From Actinomadura rifamycini DSM 43936 (GTDB lineage: Bacteria > Actinomycetota > Actinomycetes > Streptosporangiales > Streptosporangiaceae): DNA of 64,000 nucleotides. The stretch's first letter is position 1. Each line of letters opens with the position of its first letter. Where the stretch lies: positions 1 to 64,000 of the forward strand of contig NZ_AULB01000025.1 of the NCBI RefSeq assembly GCF_000425065.1. Direction: 5' to 3'. Position numbers and translations under genes: made by a program. This document shows, in pieces, positions 25,411 through 33,398 of this stretch. The notes beneath the pieces were generated by a model that was not told the origin of the DNA, made no database searches, and saw nothing but the letters and a program-made list of their open reading frames with translations.

Positions 25411-26703
25411 TCAGCGGGTGCGGGCCGGGGCGGGGACGGCGATCTCCTTCGCCTCGACGAGCGGTCCGCCGCCGCCGAGGCGGATGAAGCCGGGGCGGGC
25501 GGCGAGCAGCCCGAAGGCGATCTCCGGGACGACCAGGGCGAGCAGCAGCACGAGCGAGACGTCCCAGCCGCCGGTGGCGCTGTGCAGGACGCCCGCCGCG
25601 AGCGGGCCGGCGCCGGCGAGCAGGTACCCGCCGGTCTGCGCCATCCCGGACAGCCGCGCGGCGACCGACGGGCTCGGCGACCGCAGGCTCAGCAGCGTGT
25701 AGGCGAGCGGGAAGGCGCTGCCGACGCCGAGGCCGAGCGTGACCGTCCACACCCAGCCGGCGGACGGCGCGAGGAGCATGCCGCCGATGCCGACGACCAT
25801 CACGGCGCCGATCGCGGCGACGACGGCGCGCTGGTCGCGGAGCCGGGCGGCGAACACCGGGACGAGGAAGCCGAGCGGGATACCGACGATCATCATGACC
25901 GAGACCATCATCCCGGCCGTGGCGGGCGCGTACCCGGCGTCCTGCATCATCTCCGGCAGCCAGGACATCAGCACGTAGAACATCAGCGAGGCCAGGCCCA
26001 TGAACACCGCGACGCACCAGGCGAGCGGCGAGCGCAGCAGGGAGCCCTCCACCGGGCGGGCGGCGCCGCCGGGGACGTCCGCCGCCTCGGCGGCGCGCCG
26101 GCCGCGGAGCGCGAGCGGGCCCCACACCAGCGCGGCGACCAGGGACGGGACGGCCCAGACGGCGAGCGCGAGGCGCCAGCCGCCCGCGTGGTCGAGCGGC
26201 ACGGCGAGTCCGGCGGCGACGGCGCCGCTCGCGGCCATCAGCATCATCGCGACGCCGGTCAGGGAGCCGACGCGGCGCGGGAACGCCCGCTTGATCACGG
26301 CGGGCAGGAGGACGTTGCCCATCGCGATGCCCGCGCCCGCGAGGACCGTTCCAAGGTAGAGCGCGGGCGCGTACGCGACGACGCGCAGCAGGATCCCCGC
26401 GGTGATCATGACGAGGGAGCCGGCGATGGCGGCCTCGGTGCCGAGCCGGCGGGCCAGCACCGGCGCGAGGGAGGCAAAGACGCCGAGGCACAGCACCGGG
26501 AGCGTGGTGAGGACGCTCACCCCGACGCCGGACAGCCCGAAGGCGTCGCGCAGCTCGCCGAGCACCGGGGAGATCCCGGTGATCGCGGCGCGCAGGTTGA
26601 CGGTGAGCAGCACCAGCCCGGCCAGGGCCCAGGCCGCGGTGGCGCGTGACGCCGCCGGGGCGGGGGTCGCCGTCGTGGCGGAGGGGTTCGAGGACGCGTT
26701 CAT
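25411..26703 (-). CDS. MFS transporter, CynX/NimT (cyanate/2-nitroimidazole) family
   Basis: 430 residues with about 12 hydrophobic segments. LLTVNLRAAITGISPVLGEL at the start of TM1 and AGAGIAMGNVLLPAVIKRAF are typical of the CynX/NimT group. It is in the cytoplasmic membrane and probably exports or imports a small organic compound. Start ATG 26703 with AAGGTGA. It is encoded 120 nt downstream of a GntR/FCD regulator on the same strand, which probably controls it. Confidence 0.9.
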   Translation of the reverse strand: MNASSNPSATTATPAPAASRATAAWALAGLVLLTVNLRAAITGISPVLGELRDAFGLSGVGVSVLTTLPVLCLGVFASLAPVLARRLGTEAAIAGSLVMITAGILLRVVAYAPALYLGTVLAGAGIAMGNVLLPAVIKRAFPRRVGSLTGVAMMLMAASGAVAAGLAVPLDHAGGWRLALAVWAVPSLVAALVWGPLALRGRRAAEAADVPGGAARPVEGSLLRSPLAWCVAVFMGLASLMFYVLMSWLPEMMQDAGYAPATAGMMVSVMMIVGIPLGFLVPVFAARLRDQRAVVAAIGAVMVVGIGGMLLAPSAGWVWTVTLGLGVGSAFPLAYTLLSLRSPSPSVAARLSGMAQTGGYLLAGAGPLAAGVLHSATGGWDVSLVLLLALVVPEIAFGLLAARPGFIRLGGGGPLVEAKEIAVPAPARTR

Positions 26704-26823
26704 TTCACCTTCGTCGTGCGCTCGCGGCGCGGCTCCACGGAACGGGAATCGGTGGGAGGAATCGGGCGTGTCAGAGCGACGGCCCGCGATGGGGAGGGAG
26801 GGGGCCCGCTGGGCGGTGTCTCG

Positions 26824-27612
26824 CTACGTGGCGGCCCCGGCCCCGCCGGGCGTCCCGACGGGGGGCGGCGGCTCCGGCGCGCCCGGCACGACCGCGCTCG
26901 CGGGCCCCGCGCCGGGGGCCGCGCCGTCGGGGGCGTCCGCGTCGGGGGCGGCGGAGGCGAGGATCCGGTCGAGGCAGGCGTGCGTGGCGCGGGTGGCGGC
27001 CTCGGCGTCGCCGGCCTCGATGGCGCGGGCGATGGGCCCGTGCGGGACGTCCGCGTGCCGCAGCAGGACGCCCGCGGCGCCGATGCTCGCGCGCAGCGCG
27101 GTGCTGAAGTCGCGGTAGAGGTCGGTGAGGACCCGGTTGTGGGTGGCGTCGACGACGGCGGTGTGGAAGGCGAGGTCGGCCTCGACGAACGCGGCGTGGT
27201 CGCCCGCGGCCCAGGCGGCGTCGCGGCGGGCGAGGGCGACGGCGATCGCGGCGGTGTCGGCCTCGGTGCGGCGGCCGGCGGCGAGCCGGGCGGCCTCCAC
27301 CTCCAGCCCGCGCCGGACCTCGAGGATCTCGATGAGCTCGGCCTTCTCCAGGCGCCGCCGGACGGCGCCGGACAGCTCGCTGGTGGCGCGCACGTAGGTG
27401 CCGTCGCCCTGCCGGCTGTCGAGCAGCCCCGCGTGGGTGAGAGCGCGGACGGCCTCGCGGACGGTGTTGCGGCCGACGCCGAGGGTCTCCGACAGGACCG
27501 GCTCCGGCGGGATCTTCCCGCCGACCGGCCAGACGCCGTTCGCGATCTCGTCCCTCAGCTGGTCGATCACCTGGTCGACGAGCGAGGAGCGGCGCGTGGT
27601 GCGCAGCGTCAT
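26824..27612 (-). CDS. GntR/FadR-family (FCD) transcriptional regulator
   Basis: 262 residues. N-terminal GntR winged HTH (VIDQLRDEIANGVWPVGGKI ... ETLGVGRNTVREAVRALTHA, then RQGDGTYV), then a six-helix FCD ligand domain with AFVEADLAFHTAVVDATHN. The C-terminal ~40 residues are a Pro/Ala/Gly-rich tail not usual for the family. Start ATG 27612 with GGAGGGG. A TGGTAGGACCA site lies 54 nt upstream, so autoregulation with co-regulation of the downstream MFS gene is likely. The effector is unknown. Confidence 0.93.
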   Translation of the reverse strand: MTLRTTRRSSLVDQVIDQLRDEIANGVWPVGGKIPPEPVLSETLGVGRNTVREAVRALTHAGLLDSRQGDGTYVRATSELSGAVRRRLEKAELIEILEVRRGLEVEAARLAAGRRTEADTAAIAVALARRDAAWAAGDHAAFVEADLAFHTAVVDATHNRVLTDLYRDFSTALRASIGAAGVLLRHADVPHGPIARAIEAGDAEAATRATHACLDRILASAAPDADAPDGAAPGAGPASAVVPGAPEPPPPVGTPGGAGAAT

Positions 27613-27665
27613 CGGCGGTCCCCTCCATCACCCGGCCGCAGTCAGCCGGTCATCCCATGTCTCCA

Positions 27666-27676
27666 TGGTAGGACCA
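27666..27676. promoter_or_regulatory. FadR-subfamily operator TGGTAGGACCA
   Basis: The 11-mer is a perfect palindrome around AGG and matches the published FadR-subfamily consensus TNGTNNNACNA in all fixed positions. It sits just upstream of the GntR/FCD gene that begins at 27612. Confidence 0.75.
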
Positions 27677-27751
27677 CCGGAGGCGTGCGTTTATTCCGCG
27701 CCGCGGCGGAGCCGCGACGGGGCCGGGCGCCGGGACGGGCCCGGACGGGCG

Positions 27752-29191
27752 TCAGACGCGGCCGAGGTCGCAGTTGGCCTCGTGCGGGCGGCCCGCGCGC
27801 AGGCCGGTGGCCTCGAGCGCCTGCCGGTACGCGGCGGCCGCGCTCTCGCCGTCCTTGACCAGTTCGAACAGCTCGCCCATGTCGCGCAGCAGGTGCGCCG
27901 TCGTCCGTCCCGCCGGGAGCGTCTCCAGTTGCCCGGACGCGGCCTGCAGGACGACCTGCGCGGCCTGCGGGTCGCCCTGCGCGACGCGAGCGCGCGCGAG
28001 GACGAGACGTGCCCGGACGGCCGTCCGGGCGCGGGCCACGAGGTCCTGTCCGGGCTGGGGGGCCAGCGGACGGGCCAACGCGGGGCTCGGCGGCTGCAAA
28101 GCGAACCCGGTGTCGAGGAACCGCTCGAGCCCCGCGATGGCCTCGTCCAGGCTCCCGACCAGGACGAGCGCGCGCGCACGGGTGATCGCGGACTCGGTGG
28201 CTTCGGCGCCGGTGAGCGCGGACGTCCGGTCCAGGAGTTCGAGCGCCTCGCGGGCGGCGTCGGCGGTCCCCTCGGGGCGGGGGCGCCCGAAGGCGTCGGG
28301 GACGATCGAGGGGTTCTCCGCCGAGAACGGCGCGACGCCGCGGAGCAGCGCCTTGGCGGCGGCGAGGTGCAGGCGGGCGTCGGCGCGCGGCGGGGCGCCC
28401 TCGGTGCGGGCCGCGAGGGCCTGGTCGGCGAAGTACAGCGAGTCGCCGATCGCGCCCTCGTCGAGCGCGCGCAGGCTCGCACGCTGGTAGTGGACGCTCG
28501 TGGGCTCGTCCGCGCCCTCCGGGTACAGGAGCCGGCGGCCGATCTCGTGCGCGCGCGCCGGGTCGGACCGGTCCACGTACGCGAGGAGGAGGACGCGGCC
28601 CGCTTCGGTGTGCTCGCGGCCGACGCCCAGCCCGACGACGCGGAGGCGCTCCATGGCGCGCTCGCCGAGCGCGATGGCCTGCCCGAGGTCGCCGACGGTG
28701 TGGTAGCAGCGGGCGAGCGCGATGACGGCGGGCAGCGTGCTGACCCGGCCGGGGTCGCGTTCGGCCTGCTCGCGCAGCTCCTCGAACAGGCCGATGGCGA
28801 GGTCGGTGCGGCCGAGCTCTTCGAGGGCGCGGGCCCGGCCCCAGCGGGCGCGGGAGGTGAGGTCGGGGTCGTCGCTGCGCGCGATGACGTCGTCGAAGCC
28901 TTCTTCGGCGGCCGCCGGGTCACCGCCCAGCAGGGCGAGGTGCGCGTGGCGCTCCCGGACCTCGAGGTGGGTGCGCTGCTCCGGCTCGACGCCCTCGGCG
29001 AGGTATTCGGGCGTGCAGCCGAGGCGCTCGGCCAGCATGCGCAGCACGGTCGGGGTCGGTGTGCGCTTGCCCGACTCGATCAAGGAGATGTAGCTGTCGG
29101 AAAGGTCGTGACCGGCGAGCTGTGCCTGCGACAAGCGTCTGGTCAGCCGCAGGTTGCGGACACGTTCGCCGACATTGCCTGGACCCGGCAT
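27752..29191 (-). CDS. Xre-type HTH regulator with TPR domain
   Basis: 479 residues. N-terminal Xre/Cro HTH (RVRNLRLTRRLSQAQLAGHD, DSYISLIESGKRTPTPTVLR, LAERLGCTPEYLA), followed by ~400 residues of helical TPR-like repeats (ARALEELGRTDLAIGLFEEL, ALARCYHTVGDLGQAIALGE). This form is common in actinomycetes, where TPRs may bind a peptide or protein partner. There is no linked peptide gene or clear target; the next gene on the strand is a PH-domain protein in the upstream direction. Confidence 0.9.
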   Translation of the reverse strand: MPGPGNVGERVRNLRLTRRLSQAQLAGHDLSDSYISLIESGKRTPTPTVLRMLAERLGCTPEYLAEGVEPEQRTHLEVRERHAHLALLGGDPAAAEEGFDDVIARSDDPDLTSRARWGRARALEELGRTDLAIGLFEELREQAERDPGRVSTLPAVIALARCYHTVGDLGQAIALGERAMERLRVVGLGVGREHTEAGRVLLLAYVDRSDPARAHEIGRRLLYPEGADEPTSVHYQRASLRALDEGAIGDSLYFADQALAARTEGAPPRADARLHLAAAKALLRGVAPFSAENPSIVPDAFGRPRPEGTADAAREALELLDRTSALTGAEATESAITRARALVLVGSLDEAIAGLERFLDTGFALQPPSPALARPLAPQPGQDLVARARTAVRARLVLARARVAQGDPQAAQVVLQAASGQLETLPAGRTTAHLLRDMGELFELVKDGESAAAAYRQALEATGLRAGRPHEANCDLGRV

Positions 29192-29304
29192 GTGGACTCA
29201 CTTAGCGGAAGTAATCAGGCGGCTGGGGTGCCGACATGATTGCACATTGCGGGTTAACGCACATCGAGAGTAACGAAGCGGGCCGCGGTCGGGCGCGGGT
29301 TCGG

Positions 29305-29817
29305 CTAGTCGTCCGGGTTCTTGTTGGGGAAGATCATCTCGCAGACCTCGAGATACAGCTGCTCGGGGTAGGGGAGGTAGTCGATGTTCGTGAGGGCCTG
29401 GTCCTGGCCGGCGGACTCCAGGACGAACTCGCCGTAGCCCAGCATCCGGCCGGTGATGGAGCGTTTGAAGCTCATGTCGGTGACCTTGGCGAGCGGCATC
29501 ATCGCGACGCTGCGGGTGAGGATTCCCGTGGTGAGCAGCATGCGCTGGTTCGTGATGACGAAGTAGTCGACCGACCATTCCGCGACGCGCCACACGAACC
29601 AGGCGAGCAGCGCGAGCCAGCCCCACCAGATCCACATGATGACGGCGCCGACGGTGTTGACCAGGACGCCCGCGATGATCAGGCCGCCGAGGACGAGCCC
29701 GACCGGGACCATCAGGACCGCGGGGTGCCGGCGGACGGTGATGACCTGGTTCTCGTGCGGCAGCAGGTACTTGTTGACGGACGCGGGGGCGGAGTCGCCG
29801 GGGGTGACCAGTCTCAT
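29305..29817 (-). CDS. PH (bPH2/DUF304) domain membrane protein
   Basis: 170 residues. Start MRLVTPGDSAPASVNKYLLP, then two transmembrane helices (VLMVPVGLVLGGLIIAGVLV and IMWIWWGWLALLAWFVWRVA), then a bacterial PH domain with YFVITNQRMLLTTGILTRSV and PLAKVTDMSFKRSITGRMLG. Such proteins are membrane-anchored on the cytoplasmic side; a housekeeping membrane-stress role is presumed. The small membrane-protein gene at 29825 ends 8 nt upstream, so both may be one transcript. Confidence 0.9.
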   Translation of the reverse strand: MRLVTPGDSAPASVNKYLLPHENQVITVRRHPAVLMVPVGLVLGGLIIAGVLVNTVGAVIMWIWWGWLALLAWFVWRVAEWSVDYFVITNQRMLLTTGILTRSVAMMPLAKVTDMSFKRSITGRMLGYGEFVLESAGQDQALTNIDYLPYPEQLYLEVCEMIFPNKNPDD

Positions 29818-29824
29818 CGCGGCC

Positions 29825-29983
29825 TCAGCCGACCGCGTTGATGAAGGTGATCACGGAACCGGCGGCGCCGGCGAGCCCGCCGGCCACGGTCTCGACCGAC
29901 CGCGTGGCGCCGTCCGGCTGTGTGACGACGTAGAACGCCACGAAGGCCGCCGCGGCCAACGTCAGGTACTTCTTGGCGGGCAC
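29825..29983 (-). CDS. 52-residue membrane-associated small protein
   Basis: GTG 29983 follows a strong Shine-Dalgarno (GGGAGGCAGCC). The product begins VPAKKYLTLAAAAFVAFYVV (basic start plus hydrophobic helix), continues TQPDGATRSVETVAGGLAG and ends AAGSVITFINAVG. It is 8 nt upstream of the PH-domain membrane protein and is probably co-transcribed with it. Small two-segment proteins of this kind are conserved in actinomycetes but have no assigned role. Confidence 0.75.
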   Translation of the reverse strand: MPAKKYLTLAAAAFVAFYVVTQPDGATRSVETVAGGLAGAAGSVITFINAVG

Positions 29984-30057
29984 GGCTGCCTCCCGGAGCA
30001 CTTGACTCGAGACCCCGGATCAGTTTCGCACAGCCGCCACCCGCGGCAAAGGAAGGT

Positions 30058-30318
30058 CTATGGCGCGTTGTCGAGAGATGACCGGCGCGCCGTGCGGCGC
30101 TTCTCGGCCGCGACCGCCGCCAGCACCTCCAGGTGCCGGCGCGCGATCCGTTCGACGAGGTCGGCGGGCGCCGACCCGACGACCTCCTCGGCGCCGTACC
30201 GGGCCGCGGACACGCAGCGGGTCACCGTCTCTGCGGCATGCACCCCCGCGAACTCCTCGGTCAGCCGCTCGCCGATCGCCGCGTAGCGCGGCAGGTCCCC
30301 ATCCCCGTGGTGAGCCAT
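30058..30318 (-). CDS. Small helical protein, three-helix-bundle type
   Basis: 86 residues from ATG 30318 with GAGGA about 9 nt upstream; an upstream frame to 30417 lacks a ribosome site. The sequence RYAAIGERLTEEFAGVHAAE ... GSAPADLVERIARRHLEVLA has the spacing of the small actinobacterial three-helix-bundle dimerisation proteins. The family suggestion is tentative and no function is known. It is a monocistronic gene between the PH-domain pair and upp. Confidence 0.6.
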   Translation of the reverse strand: MAHHGDGDLPRYAAIGERLTEEFAGVHAAETVTRCVSAARYGAEEVVGSAPADLVERIARRHLEVLAAVAAEKRRTARRSSLDNAP

Positions 30319-30544
30319 TGCGACATCCTCGAGCTCGCTCACGCCGCCCGGTCCGTAACGGTCCCCTGTGCCGCGGCGGCGGAGGGGAACGCGCGCTGGC
30401 GTTCCGTGGGGGTTCAATACCCCCTACCAGGGCCGACGAACATCTTCGGGCACCCTTTGCGACCGCGTGGTCATCCGGACGGACGGCGCACGGGCCGCAC
30501 GCGGACGGCCCGCGGACGGCGCGACGGGCGGGCGGCGGGAGCGG

Positions 30545-31183
30545 TCAGACGACGCCGTAGAGCCGGTCCCCCGCGTCGCCGAGGCCCGGCACGATGAAGC
30601 CGTTCTCGTCCAGGTGCGAGTCGATCGCGGCGGTGACGACGCGGATCGGCGCGGTGATGTCGGTGAACGCCTGCTCCAGGTGCTTCAGCCCCTCGGGCGC
30701 CGCCAGCAGGCAGATCGCGGTGACGTCGGTGGCGCCGCGCTCGCACAGCAGCCGGATCGCGGCGGCGAGGGTCCCGCCGGTCGCGAGCATCGGGTCCAGG
30801 ACGTAGCACTGCCGGCCGGACAGGTCGTCGGGCAGCCGCGTCGCGTACGTCTGCGCCTGCAGCGACCCCTCGTCGCGGATCATGCCGAGGAAGCCGACCT
30901 CGGCGGTCGGCAGCAGCCGGGTCATCCCGTCCAGCATCCCGAGGCCCGCGCGCAGGATCGGCACGACGAGCGGCTTCGGGCTGGCGAGCTGGACGCCTTC
31001 GGCGTCCACCAGCGGGGTGGGCACCGTGACCTCGGCGACCCGGACGTCGCGGGTGGCCTCGTAGGCGAGCAGGGTGACCAGCTCGTCGGCCAGCCTGCGG
31101 AACGTGGGCGAGTCGGTGCGCGAGTCCCGCAGGGTGGTGAGCTTGTGCGCGACGAGCGGGTGGTCGACGGCGAGGGTCTGCAT
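30545..31183 (-). CDS. upp: Uracil phosphoribosyltransferase
   Basis: 212 residues. It converts uracil and PRPP to UMP (pyrimidine salvage, cytosol). PRPP-binding motif CYVLDPMLATGGTLAAAIRL, uracil-binding end HLDENGFIVPGLGDAGDRLY, and the start MQTLAVDHPLVAHKLTTLRD all match. ATG 31183 is preceded by TACCGT with a 6-nt spacer, a leaderless arrangement. The gene is next to the tadA block, divergent from a small basic-protein gene. Confidence 0.97.
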   Translation of the reverse strand: MQTLAVDHPLVAHKLTTLRDSRTDSPTFRRLADELVTLLAYEATRDVRVAEVTVPTPLVDAEGVQLASPKPLVVPILRAGLGMLDGMTRLLPTAEVGFLGMIRDEGSLQAQTYATRLPDDLSGRQCYVLDPMLATGGTLAAAIRLLCERGATDVTAICLLAAPEGLKHLEQAFTDITAPIRVVTAAIDSHLDENGFIVPGLGDAGDRLYGVV

Positions 31184-31267
31184 GCGCACACGGTAGCCGA
31201 CATGCGGCGTTCGTCCGGTCCGGGACGAGGCAGGATAGGACGCGGATGAGCTGGGCACGAAAGCGGT

Positions 31268-31615
31268 ATGAGCCGCGACAGCGATCAGCAGCCGATGCCG
31301 CCGGGGCCGGCCCGCGACCCCGCGCCGGACTCGACGCCCGAACCGTCCGTGAGCGACGTCACACCCGCCCGGCCCTCCCCGGACCGCCGCGCCGACACCG
31401 AAGCCCGCCCGGGGGACGAGGGGCGCGGGGCGTCCCGTCCCGGTCCCCAGGGGGACATCTCGCCCGAGGAGGTGCGGGAGCACCTGCGCCGCCGGGCCGT
31501 GTTCCTCCGCGAACTCGCCGAGGCCCGCGAGCTGCGGCGCCGCGTCACGCCGCACCGGTCGCGGCGCGCCCGCATCCACGCGGCGCTGCGCCGCCGCACG
31601 TTCCGCATCAACTGA
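31268..31615 (+). CDS. Small Pro-rich then Arg-rich hypothetical protein
   Basis: 115 residues from ATG 31268. The first ~65 are disordered (Pro/Asp/Ser-rich). The last 45 are basic and helical: DISPEEVREHLRRRAVFLRE then LAEARELRRRVTPHRSRRAR. The C-terminal helix could bind nucleic acid or ribosomes. It is divergent from upp and precedes the tadA-associated genes by ~180 nt. No family is recognised. Confidence 0.55.
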   Translation: MSRDSDQQPMPPGPARDPAPDSTPEPSVSDVTPARPSPDRRADTEARPGDEGRGASRPGPQGDISPEEVREHLRRRAVFLRELAEARELRRRVTPHRSRRARIHAALRRRTFRIN

Positions 31616-31797
31616 CCCGTCCGCCGCGGGAGGTGCGGCCGGTCCGCCCCCGGCGCCGATCGAGTAGGTTCGTTGCGCCGGGTGCCGCGACGCGCCGGGC
31701 GTCCGCGCCGGCCCGCCCCGAATTCGGCGGTGGGACGTACGGGGGCGCCCCGCATCTGCGAACATGCCCTGGCAGGAACCGCGCCGGTGGGGTGGAC

Positions 31798-32283
31798 ATG
31801 ACGGATGTGGACGCGACGGACTTCGCCGTCGTGGTGTACCGGGAGGACGAAGCCTGGGAGGCCGAGGTGCTCCCGGTGGCGCTGACCGAGGACCTCGCGG
31901 GGCTGATCCATGCCCTGCGGCAGCAGCCCAGCCTGGGCGGCACGATCGGGCTGGTCGCGGTCGGCGACGACTTCTTCGTGGCGATCCGCCTGCTCGGCGA
32001 CGAGGTGATGGTGTTCCTGTCGGACGTCACGGCGTCGGTGGACTGGCCGCTCGCCACGCAGGTCCTGGAATACCTGGACATCCCCGTCCCGGACGACGAG
32101 GAACTCGACCAGGTCCTCCCGGTCGGCGACATGTCGATCTTCGCGGATCTCGGGCTGGACGAGATGGAGCTCGGCGCGATCTCCGGCGACCTCGAGCTGT
32201 ACCCGGACGAGATGCTGCTCAGCATCGCGGGCCGCATCGGTTTCGCCGCCGCGTTCGAGCGGGCCGCCGACACCGTCGCCTGA
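31798..32283 (+). CDS. tRNA adenosine deaminase-associated protein (first copy)
   Basis: 161 residues from ATG 31798 behind GGTGGGGTGG. Acidic protein with FAVVVYREDEAWEAEVLPVA, GLVAVGDDFFVAIRLLGDEV and a C-terminal LELYPDEMLLSIAGRIGF. In actinobacteria such proteins are encoded directly upstream of tadA and named for that. The following gene is a diverged paralogue. A chaperone or scaffold role for TadA is inferred from synteny only. Confidence 0.88.
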   Translation: MTDVDATDFAVVVYREDEAWEAEVLPVALTEDLAGLIHALRQQPSLGGTIGLVAVGDDFFVAIRLLGDEVMVFLSDVTASVDWPLATQVLEYLDIPVPDDEELDQVLPVGDMSIFADLGLDEMELGAISGDLELYPDEMLLSIAGRIGFAAAFERAADTVA

Positions 32284-32345
32284 TCCGCGGGACCGCTCGC
32301 CCGCACGGGCGTGACCTGGGGAACCCGTTGGGTAACAATGGACGC

Positions 32346-32783
32346 GTGTCCTCTTTCGCCGCAGTCTTCGCACGGACCCCGGAGGGCTGGGTCGGCGCCG
32401 AGGCCGTCCTCGCCGAGGCCGCGGACGCCGACGACGTCGCCGACCTGATGCGGGAGGCGGCCGTCGAGTCGTACGGCGACCCCGTGCTGCTGCTCGTCGA
32501 GGAGGACGACGACTGGTTCGCGGTCGTCCGGCTGGACGGCCAGGAGGAGCCCCGCGCGTACGTGTCGACCGTCCGCGAGGACGGCCTCGGCCCCCTGTTC
32601 CACCAGCTCGTCGGAGAGGTGCCGGACGGCGCCCCCGGCGGCGACCCGGCCCTGCTGGACGACCTGGGCGTCGACGCCGGCGGCCTCGCCGACCTCGGCG
32701 AGCGGTCCCTGCCGGGCGACGCGCTGCTGGCGGTCGCCGAGCGGGCCGGGTTCGGCGAGGAGTTCGACCGGATCCGTGACTGA
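32346..32783 (+). CDS. tRNA adenosine deaminase-associated protein (second copy)
   Basis: 145 residues from GTG 32346 (VSSFAAVFARTPEGWVGAEA). Same architecture as the preceding gene: LLLVEEDDDWFAVVRLDGQE, RAYVSTVREDG and SLPGDALLAVAERAGFGEEF. It overlaps tadA by 8 nt, so it is translationally coupled. AACAAT 6 nt upstream of the start may be a leaderless -10 box, giving the second copy plus tadA their own promoter. Confidence 0.88.
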   Translation: MSSFAAVFARTPEGWVGAEAVLAEAADADDVADLMREAAVESYGDPVLLLVEEDDDWFAVVRLDGQEEPRAYVSTVREDGLGPLFHQLVGEVPDGAPGGDPALLDDLGVDAGGLADLGERSLPGDALLAVAERAGFGEEFDRIRD

Positions 32784-33249
32784 CGACCCCACCCCCGGGC
32801 TCGTCCCGGCGATGCGGCGCGCGCTGGACGAGGCGCGGCGCGCGGCGGACGCGGGCGAGATCCCCGTCGGCGCCGTCGTCCTCGACCCGTCCGGGGAGGT
32901 CATCGGCACGGGCCGCAACGACCGGGAGGGCGGCGGCGACCCGACGGGCCACGCGGAGATCGTCGCGATGCGGGCGGCGGCGTCCGTCCGCGGCGAGTGG
33001 CGGCTGTCGGGCTGCACCCTCGTCGTGACGCTCGAACCCTGCACGATGTGCGCGGGCGCGACCGTCCAGGCCCGCATCGCCCGCCTCGTCTACGGCGCGG
33101 TCGACGAGAAGGCCGGTGCCGTGGGCTCGCTGTGGGACGTCGTCCGCGACCGCCGGCTCAACCACCGGCCCGAGGTCATCGCGGGTCTCCTCGCCGACGA
33201 GTGCGCCGCTCCGCTTATCGAGTTCTTCGCACGCCGCCGCGTCCGGTAG
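32776..33249 (+). CDS. tadA: tRNA-specific adenosine deaminase
   Basis: 157 residues. It deaminates A34 to inosine in tRNA-Arg(ACG). Zinc and catalytic motifs: GHAEIVAM (His59, Glu61) and EPCTMCAGA (Cys89, Cys92). C-terminal DVVRDRRLNHRPEVIAGLLA fits the TadA family. Start GTG 32776 overlaps the previous gene by 8 nt. It ends 10 nt before a tRNA-Ser gene, so the mRNA probably reads into it. Confidence 0.96.
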   Translation: MTDDPTPGLVPAMRRALDEARRAADAGEIPVGAVVLDPSGEVIGTGRNDREGGGDPTGHAEIVAMRAAASVRGEWRLSGCTLVVTLEPCTMCAGATVQARIARLVYGAVDEKAGAVGSLWDVVRDRRLNHRPEVIAGLLADECAAPLIEFFARRRVR

Positions 33250-33259
33250 GCTCTTCCGC

Positions 33260-33347
33260 GGTGGTGTCGCCTAGTGGACGAGGGCGCACGCCTCGAAAGC
33301 GTGTGAAGGGCAACCTTCCGTGGGTTCGAATCCCACCACCACCGCCA
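33260..33347 (+). tRNA. tRNA-Ser (anticodon CGA)
   Basis: Acceptor GGTGGTG pairs with CACCACC; discriminator G; CCA is encoded (33345-33347). Anticodon stem CACGC/GCGTG with loop CTCGAAA, anticodon CGA at 33294-33296. Long variable arm (about TGAAGGGCAACCTTCC) and T-arm GTGGG TTCGAAT CCCAC. It reads UCG. Confidence 0.97.
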
Positions 33348-33350
33348 CCG

Positions 33351-33386
33351 CGAAGGGCCGCGACCGTCTCCGGTCGCGGCCCTTCG
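33351..33386. terminator. Bidirectional terminator between tRNA-Ser(CGA) and the hydrolase gene
   Basis: A perfect 16-bp stem (33351-33366 with 33371-33386) and 4-nt loop TCTC start 4 nt after the tRNA CCA and end 12 nt before the stop codon of the convergent gene. Confidence 0.9.
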
Positions 33387-33398
33387 CCGTTCGTGCCG

